NCBI GenBank assembly: GCA_013400975.1
Contig: WBMZ01011674.1
Coordinates: 1-64,000 of the forward strand
Direction: 5' to 3'
DNA: 64,000 nucleotides
Source of the DNA: Atrichornis clamosus
Lineage: Eukaryota > Chordata > Aves > Passeriformes > Menuridae
Positions 49,701 to 58,700 of the stretch are shown one piece after another (position 1 is the stretch's first letter; the number at the start of each line of letters is the position of its first letter). The notes under the pieces are model-generated. The model worked only from the letters and a program-made list of their open reading frames with translations, was not told where the DNA came from and did no database searches. Position numbers and translations under genes: made by a program.

Positions 49701-52700
49701 CCCCAACTGAAAATTTTTGTAGTGTTATTAAAAAAACATTATAGCCAAAATAAAAATTCTTGTCTTACTTTTGAAAATAAGTAATTTGTTAGTAGACCTG
49801 GTAGAAGAACTAAACAGATTACTCTTTTAAAGAGGAGATAGGGAGATTCTAATATTGGAAGCTTTTGCTGCTATCTTCTGGCTGGCTGTATGTTTGATAG
49901 TGGACATACAGCAAATATAAACTCTACTAGAGCTGAAATGAGGAAAGGTGGCTTTTAGTACAATGTCCTCACTGTTCCCTGAACCTTAACATTACATGGG
50001 TGAGAGATACCAGTAGCCCAAGGCTTATATGATCATCTCTTTCCCAATTCTTGTTTGTATTTTAGTTTATTTCATTTGGTACTTCAGTGTTCTGGATTTG
50101 CCATTTGCACTAATTAAAAAGATTAGTATTTTCACCTTGTTGAATGAATTCTTAAGTATTTGGTAGTTTGAATTATTGTAGTAGGTTACAGTAGCAAGCT
50201 GTTTTTTCTTTACCTGGTCTTAGTCACAGTTGCTAGAACTGTCTTGAACTCCTGGGGGAAGCAAAATAGGAACTTTTTATTTTCAACTTTATTTGTAGAT
50301 TTTGCAAAAAAAACAGCTCAATCTTATTTGCAACTTCTGGTGAAGCTATTGTGAAATGAGATACTCTGCAACAGCTTCTAGCATGGATGCTCTGTTTACA
50401 GGGAACAGTGGTTTAAATTAATGTGGTAAGTTATAGAAAGGCAGCGAAAATTTGACCATAGGGGATATGTTTTGCAGACTAGGCTTGTGATATTATTACA
50501 TGTTTTTGTGAGAAGCCGTCAGTCTTTTGAAGAAAAAACAAATCTAATAATCTTTGCTTGGCATTTAGGACATAGAGGGAGCTGGGATTTCCTAGGTATG
50601 TTTCATAGTTTTGAAATTCTGCAAGACAAACAGTATAAATAAAATATTGTCAGCACTGTCTAGGTAGGCTTAAAAAAGAGAAAAAAAGAATCAGCTATTG
50701 TAGTTACACCTGTAGGTTGCCAAAATATGCAAGCTGTAACTGCATATAGTAGGGTTGCTATATTTTTCTGGTTTGTGCCCCTTTGCCACCTTTCTGCTGT
50801 TCACTTTTTTTTTTGTTTTTTTGGCAAATTTGAGTGAGGAACGAGCTTTTATTCTCTTTACTGCATTTTTCTTACTTGTTTTATTCTAAACTTTTCAGTA
50901 GGAAAATAGGTATTTTTATTTATGTTTGTTAAAGAAAGTATCTCTTAAACAAAGACCAAAAAGTAAGACTTCCATCCTTTAGAGAAAAACATTTCTGGTG
51001 AAGTTTGAATTGACATCTTGCTTTTTAATATATTTCTACTGTTACAAACATGATGGATTCAATATTAAATTGAAGTGGGGTTGAAAATGGATTTTAATGA
51101 TTTTCAAACTAGTGAATCCTTGAATTTGTGTGCATCTGGAAGGACATAAGGGGTTAAATTCTGACTGTATTTGTTAAGGCAATTAGTTCAATGATCCAAC
51201 AAGCTCACCTTTTAGCTACAAAACATTTCTGCAAAGACATTATTTTGAGCTCCTTTATACTGAATTTCAATAGACCCTCCTATATGCTTTATGTAAGCCC
51301 TTTGGCATTTGTTTAGCTTGAATAGTCATGAATAAAAGAGCTTAGAGTTGGCTTTAAAGTGCAGCTTCTGAATTAGGAAAAAGAGGATTCAGATTGCCTT
51401 ATGTACGCTGTTTCGTTTTCCTTCTCCTTGAGGCTAAACATTTGTGTCTGAGCAAAACTACCCTGATGTCTTCAGATTTTAAAGGGGAAGCTGTTCAGTG
51501 CACAGTTCAGTGGCTGTTTGTGTATGTTTATGATATATTAGAGTAAATACCTCTGGCTCTTGGGTAGACCTAAGTATTTCCTTTGAGGGCTTACACTGAA
51601 GTACATGTCAGCATTAGACTTTTCTCTTGAGAGAAATACGTGTATGGATGTAAATGTATGTTTACTTATATATTTATGTGAGCCTATATTTATTTATCTA
51701 AGCATGTACTTGGCTTTTAGGGTCTAGGCTTACCAGGTCTTTGTGAAAGGAGATTTTTTTCTCAACTCATTCAGTATTGTTCACAGCATTAACACATCAG
51801 TGAACAAATTGCCCTCTTGCATATGCTAATCCTGCACTTAAAAGAACTCATTGTAACACGTTTTAATGCTTTAGCTGGAACTGAGATGGAGATGGGAATC
51901 GCAGGCATGTCAAATTGTCATGTGACTGAAAAATGTCTAAAATGCTCTTTGGGTCAACAGTTTGTACTTAGCATAACTTAGCATGAATGAAAGCAGTCCA
52001 TGTAGTTTGAGGAAAAGATTAGTCTTTGCTTTTTGTCTTTTGTGTATGTGTGTTGGCCTCAGTTTTTCAGATCAAGTCTGATTAAACAACACTTTAGCCT
52101 TAATTTCACACTAGTAGTGAATGTTATGCTGGAAGTAAAAATATTTGATCTTTGTTTGCAATACATTTGTTGAAGGAATCCAGTTGGAGTTTACTCCAGC
52201 TAACAATTGATTACTGCATAACCGTATTCAGCAAACACTTGTTATTTTAAGCATTAAAGGCAAGCTGCTGTTTATCTGTCCATACCTGCAGCTTTAGACA
52301 TACCAAAGCCTCATTTATTTATGATGTTTGGGAAGTGACTAATCAATCAGATTTTGTTCAGTAAATCTCTTTCATTATATGAAATCTGAATTTAAAAGAA
52401 GTAATAAGATCAACAGCAAGCCTGCTTCTCCTAAACAATAAATTCAGTTGAATTAATTAGTTAAATAGATGGTGAATGACAAGTGAACTAAATTTTTGAT
52501 AAGTTGAACAATGAAGAACCAACTTCTTAGAATGTGTGGAACTGTACATGTTTGCCTGGAGGACTTTGATTTCAATTAAATTGAATGAAAGACTAAATAG
52601 GTATCACATTTCTAAAGCATCTATCTTATCAATTTGAATTTTTAAGAATAAATGAAGGAATCTTAAAAGGAATTTTTGATTGACCTTGTTTTTTGTCTTT

Positions 52701-55700
52701 ACAGAGTAATTCTCTGTTGGTCCCAGACAGTCTACGAAGCTCAGACAAACGCAGGAATGGCCCTGAATATGCCAATGACATCAAAAAGAGAAAGGTGGAT
52801 GATAAGGATTCCAGCCACTATGTAAGCAAATCCATGTCAAAGAAATGATTAATTTATTTGCACATACTGTGCTTGTATGTGGAGTAAAAGAGCTGTGAAG
52901 AACAAGGCGACTTTCCTATGGCTGAAGTAGTACATGAATATATACGCAAGAGAGACCATTATTCAAACTGTGGGAAGAGTAGTGATTTAGTAGTTTGGGA
53001 TATTGTTAAATAATAGTCCTGAGAAGGAATAGCTGTTTGGGATTCACATGTGTTCAGGGACATTTCTCAGGGTTTTAGTGACATCCTTTCTGGACTGCTC
53101 TAAAACCTGCAGGTTTGTTTGAAATGGAGGATTTTGTTATTGAGAGGTGTTTAGTAAATTTTCATGATAACTAGCTATTGCCATACTGAGTAATAAGTAC
53201 TATTGCAAATTGCATATACTATCAGGCTCTACCAACTTACTAAAGTTTGATTTTGGCTGATATGGAAGTTTCAGAAGAAAGCAAATTGAAATATTAAAAA
53301 TTGATAGTTTTGTGTTCTGCAATTTTGACTACCTTGCTTCTTGCTTGGTTTCAAAGAGGCACTTCAGTAGAACACTGTATGTGAACCTCAGAAGGTTCAC
53401 AGAGACTTTCTGCTTGAAGCCCAAATGCTCAGCCAAATCACAGGATGATACCTGAACAGATACCTAAGAGACTAGGACTGGTGTGAGAGAGTACTGAATG
53501 GCAGAATTTAAATCTAACAAAACATAGTGTACTTTGACATAGCAATAATATGGCAAATTGTCTGGTTTATGTGACTCAGATCACTAATTTCTTCTTGGTT
53601 ACTGAAACTCAAGAGAACACTAGGTGCCACTTTATTTTCTCAGTATTTGGTAGAATAATTTTAATTTTTCTCCCTCTGGAGAATACCTTTGAGCAGCTGT
53701 TGGATTTTAGTGCTGTTCATGGTTTTACAAGATGTATTTCCACAACTTTCTAATAATACTGTTTTGATTATAGAAAGATTTGGCAAATTTCCCCATGTTA
53801 CTCCTTCAACTTTAAGCATTTGATATTCTTTTGGCATGCTTCATTTTAAATATTTGAAGATTAGGCATTCTTAAGCTACATTTGATATAAAGAGGAAGAA
53901 AAAGCTTAACTTGCTTGTTTTTCTTATTTCTTCTGTAAAGAAATGTAAATGATGTTATTGCACATAGAAGCAGTTTGTTTCAATCCACATTTTAAATGTT
54001 TCTGCCTGCTGTTTGCTTGAAATAGATTTCACGGCTAAAGGCAGCATCCAAATAAAAAATTGAGCAAAGCAAGGATATTCGGAAGTTACAAATTTATTCT
54101 AATCTTGAAGATTTTGTTTTTTGAAGGTCCACTCACTATTCAAATACAGAACTGCTGATTTTGAGCTCGTTTTAGATGAGGCCCTTGTAGGGACAGGGAG
54201 GTACTGCTTTTGTCAAAAGGGGCATAAATGCGTTATAGGACATGCTGCTTTTGGAAAAGAATGCAAGATTAATTTTTTTCCCTTTTTGACATTTGATTGA
54301 ATTTCATATTAAGACCTGTGTAGTTTCAATGGGTGGCTTTATTAGTGAGGAAAATCTTCTGATATTAATAGCACTTACAGGAGATGCCTTTGACAATCTC
54401 AGTAAATTTCTATTTATTAAGATGACAAAGTCAGTGGAGTTCACTTAAACATTGCTTGGCAGCTAAATTTACCCTCCTCCAGAGTGGTATTTCTGGCTAA
54501 CAAGTGTCCCATCTACACATGTGCATTTGAGAGTGTTCTACCACACTCTCAGGTGTTCTTACCTGTTCTGGCATTCTGGGTGCTTCATACTTCTCAAGAG
54601 GTGACAGATCACCAGAGCTAAAGCTTTAATTTCCTTCTTTTGCACCTGTTGGTTGGATAGCTTCCTGAGTAGCAAATACAGTGACCACTCTGTCTCCAAC
54701 AGCACTTTTGGGTCTCTAATATGTTCGTAGTATTTCTTGGAGCTGTTTCCTTCAGCTGAACAGAAGGGAAGGGTTTAAACTACCAGTGGTTTTGGGGGTT
54801 TTTTTAGTTGGATTTTTTGGGTGCTTTTTGGTTAGTAGGTTGATTTTGGGTTTTTTGGTGAGTTGTTTTTGGGTGGTTGTTTTGTTTTGTTTTTTAAAGC
54901 ATTATGGCCTGAAGTGAGAGAAAGGAACTGGTGTTAAGTGTGAAAGCTCAGGCACTTTGAAAGGAAGAGACGGGGAATAGTTGAACAATTTTGTATGTCT
55001 GGTTTGTTTCCATGGAAACTTTTAAACTAAAAGCACTTTTATTAAAAATGTCAAACTTGCCCGAGCAAAAATTTAAACTTTTGGCATTCACTTCATTTCT
55101 TTGTTTGGTTTTGAGTCAAGAATTGCCTTCTGATCGATCCACCATGTTGTGCTGTGAAAATCACTAGACCACCGTGTGTCACAGAATGTTCCTGCTGGGT
55201 CATCCTGGCCTATACTGGAGATAGGGATCAGGAGGCAATTGAATAACAGCAGTCACATGGCACTGGAGCAGCTCAGGTGAAAGCAGATCTAAGTGAAACA
55301 GTCAAAGTGCAGCTTGACAAGTTGCAATAGTACATTTCCATTAAGGAATGTCCAATTATTTTAGTTTTCTTGGGCAGAAATGTTGAAATGGCTTGGCATT
55401 TCTGAAGCTTTTTCTTCACCAGAACTTTTCCATTCAAAACTTGCCTTTCTGGAAGAGGGGGAAAATGGTACTATCACTTTGAGGAAGATGATTCATGAAA
55501 TATGCCAAAAAGCTCAATTTTCCTGAGATCTGTTTTTTGGGTTTTTTTCAGTTATGCACAAGCAGTACCTTCTCTAAAGTAACATGTAAGATTAGTGTAT
55601 GAACAGAATGCCTTTCTCTTTTAGGAGTAGTGATGACACTGTTTGTGATGGTAATATGGAGGGGTTTTGGACCATCTTGCTCTGATGGTGAAATTGCCAT

Positions 55701-58700
55701 CTTTCAACTAGTTCTACTTTACTTGGGTTTTACTATTGTAGCAGAAATAAGGTGTTGTGTTTCCATTGTTCTCCCTATTGCCAATAAGTTAATGAAAGGC
55801 TGTTTCTTTTTTGTTTAGGAGAAACAAAAAATGTCTAAGTAGATGTGTAGTCTTTCTCTCTGGGCTCTTATTGTACTAATTGAAATGAACACTATATTTA
55901 TTTATTTTTAATAGGACAGTGATGGGGACAAGAGTGACGATAACTTGGTTGTAGATGTATCCAATGAGGTAACTTTTTTCATTTTGTAGTCTTGACATTT
56001 GCCAAAAGGTTAAAGGAAAAGTACATTTAGATACTAGAAGAAAAATAACCCTCTGTGTGGATATGTTAAAATATTCACAACTTCTCCTATTTATTAGTAC
56101 TGCAGTTACTATGTCTTCCTCTGAGCTTTATCTGGTTGCCTGCTCAGTTTTTCTTTCCTCTTCTTTGTCCAGGTCTGTTCCCTCTGCAGTTAATGTTCTG
56201 ACACTTCACAGCTGCTCTGTACTGTAGAGTTGCGGTGAAGTGCACGTGGACCTCTGAGGTTTTCAAACTACTGTCTTTTAATGAAAAAAGAAGCCATTAT
56301 CTCATGTCGCATTTAGCAATAGGATTGTTATTAAAAGCATTGTCTTAAAAATTGCTTGTATTTTAACATCCTAGGTTAAAGACAGCATTTTCCAGAAATG
56401 TTGGGGATTTTTTAGAATGAAGTTAGTTTACAACTAACATAATTCCAGAGATTGTAGACACTTTTTTTTTGCTCCAGGGCTGAGATTTGACAATAGCATC
56501 AAGGTGAAGGGATGGGTGTTCCCTTTTCTTTATCTTTTGTTTAATACAACACAGAGATTCAGGAAGCCTGAATATGGTAGTGAGGTTCTTTGGCTCTGTG
56601 AAAAGTACAGGGAGAGAAGCTGGTAGAGAAGTGCCCTCAGCAGCTCCAAGTGCCCTCAATAGCTCCAAGTGCCCAAATAATGTCAGCCAAGTAGAAAAAT
56701 GGGTATCCAACTAGTGATTTTAGTAATTCCTTCAGAAGGTTGGCATACAATGAAACTGCTTAATAATTGGTCAGTAGACTTAGTGCCCTTTTGTGAGGTG
56801 TGATTCCTCCCTGGTGCTATTCTTACAAGCCAAAGGAGCATGGAGAACCTGCAGAGCTCTGATAGCATTGTAACTTGTGGGGCTGGCTATTTCAAGTTAA
56901 AGTAAATGCAGCGAGTGCTTCTGGAACAGAGAAAAATAATCACCTGATAGGTGATTTCACTTTTCTTGTAGGCTTAAGTAACAAGGCAGTTGCAGATGGT
57001 GTTTAGCAAATAAGTGACAGACATGGCTTATAAAGATCCCTGTATGGGCCATTCACTTAAGAGTTGGACTCAATGATCCTTGTGGGTCTCTTCCAACTCA
57101 AAATATTTTGTGAAATCTGTGAAATCATGCGTCTTCATCTCTTCTTCTGAAGGTAGAGATGACCAAGGTCTTTATTGCCTAAAAGAGGTTATTGACATGT
57201 TTATTTTCACTAGCAGAGCATGGAGAACATATGTAATAAAAACAGTGTCAGGTTACTGCAATTACTCTTGGTCTTCCTTGCTCTTATCACATACTTTCCG
57301 CACTTGCTTTAGTTTGTACTTGGGTATACTGAGACTGCACGCTCTGTGCTTGGAAACAATTTATGATTACGTGTAGCATAAAGTGAAAACAGATTGCTTA
57401 CTCTATGACTTATATCTCTAAATTGACGAAAGGATTTCAGCTTTTTTTCCTTAAAGATAACAAAATGTCTTTTCATTTGAGCTTATGGTTTAAATTCTTT
57501 TAGTTCTTTTTCCCATAGACTCCACCTTAGTGTTGTTTGTGTACCACCTGATGACGCCATTCTGCGCTGTTCTTCCCTTCCCATTATTCTAGGATCCTTC
57601 TTCCCCAAGGGCAAGTCCCACTCATTCACCACGTGAAAATGGTGTTGATAAAACCCGCCTGCTGAAGAAGGATGCCTCCAGCAGTCCAGCATCCACAGCC
57701 TCTTCAGGAAGTTCCACTTCCCTCAAATCCAAAGAAATGGGTCTGGTAGGTAGCAGTCTGTGGTCCAAATATTCTTCTTTCCTGCAAAATCTAACACTCC
57801 ATTCTCCTGCAACTACTTGGGGCACAAATTATCTGGCATTAAACATTTGAAGCTGAAATCAACTGTTATTTTTCCAGACCTTTAATGTATTACCGAGCTT
57901 TCCTCCTCAGCAATATTTTCTTCTTTGTTTTGATTTCTTGTATTTCCTACATTTCTGTCAAATGAGTTACAAATTTACTACAAAGTACAAGAGTTGCTTA
58001 AACATTGGTTGGGGGTTTTTTTTCAGGAGCAATGGCTTACTTCTTAACATGGCCTATATATAGTCACTAAGAAGTTCCCCAGTTTTTTGTTAAACTCTTT
58101 TTAAATAAGCTGTTATTCTTTGGAAACATTTTCCTGCAGTATCACTAATTACTTCATCTGATTTCTGTAACTTTTTTGTTAAGGTTTTTTGATACTATCA
58201 ACTATGGTGGCATTTTGTTCTTGTAGTTAGATTTTGCTGTGCCCAGTAATAATTGAGATATTAATGATTCCAAGCTAAAATAGTTAGGTAATGCATACTG
58301 TGCTGTCCTGAACAAAAAAATGAGCTCAGACATTACTTTTTTTATGTCAGTAGAAGAGGAAAAATAACTTTCTATGTTCCTTATTTTAATTTTGGCAGCA
58401 ATCAGAAAGGTCAGCATTTCTCTCTCACAAGTTAATGTTGTCAGCATTGTGTGGATTTATGAAAATTGGCCGAGGAACTAGGTAGTAGGTGCCCAGCATC
58501 CCAGCTGCTGTTGTGATAAATTGTATAATATGGCCTGGCTTAAAAATAATACTCATTTAATTTGTTTAATGATACCAGCATGAAAAAGCCAGCACGCCTG
58601 TTCTGAAATCCAGCACACCAACTCCTCGAGGTGATGTGCCAACCCCAGGCACTAGTGCAACTCCAGGACTTCGTCCAGGCCTTGGCAAACCTCCAACAAT

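Larger units (their letters stand above)
44712..52704 (+). other. TLE1: TLE1 intron 8 (8.0 kb)
   Basis: Mostly AT-rich unique DNA. It holds an imperfect hairpin at 47,308-47,337, a T10G7/T-rich tract at about 49,353-49,400, and a motif-rich candidate regulatory block at about 51.77-52.50 kb just before exon 9. No CR1 element was recognised. Small open frames near 48.7-48.9 kb on both strands have no recognised family. Confidence 0.9.
52822..55914 (+). other. TLE1: TLE1 intron 9 (3.1 kb)
   Basis: AT-rich intron with a palindromic ER6-like element at 53,382-53,399, a 9-bp perfect hairpin at 54,528-54,551, and a T/G-rich tract at 54,787-54,896. No transposon was identified confidently. The acceptor is TTTATTTTTAATAG. 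Confidence 0.88.
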
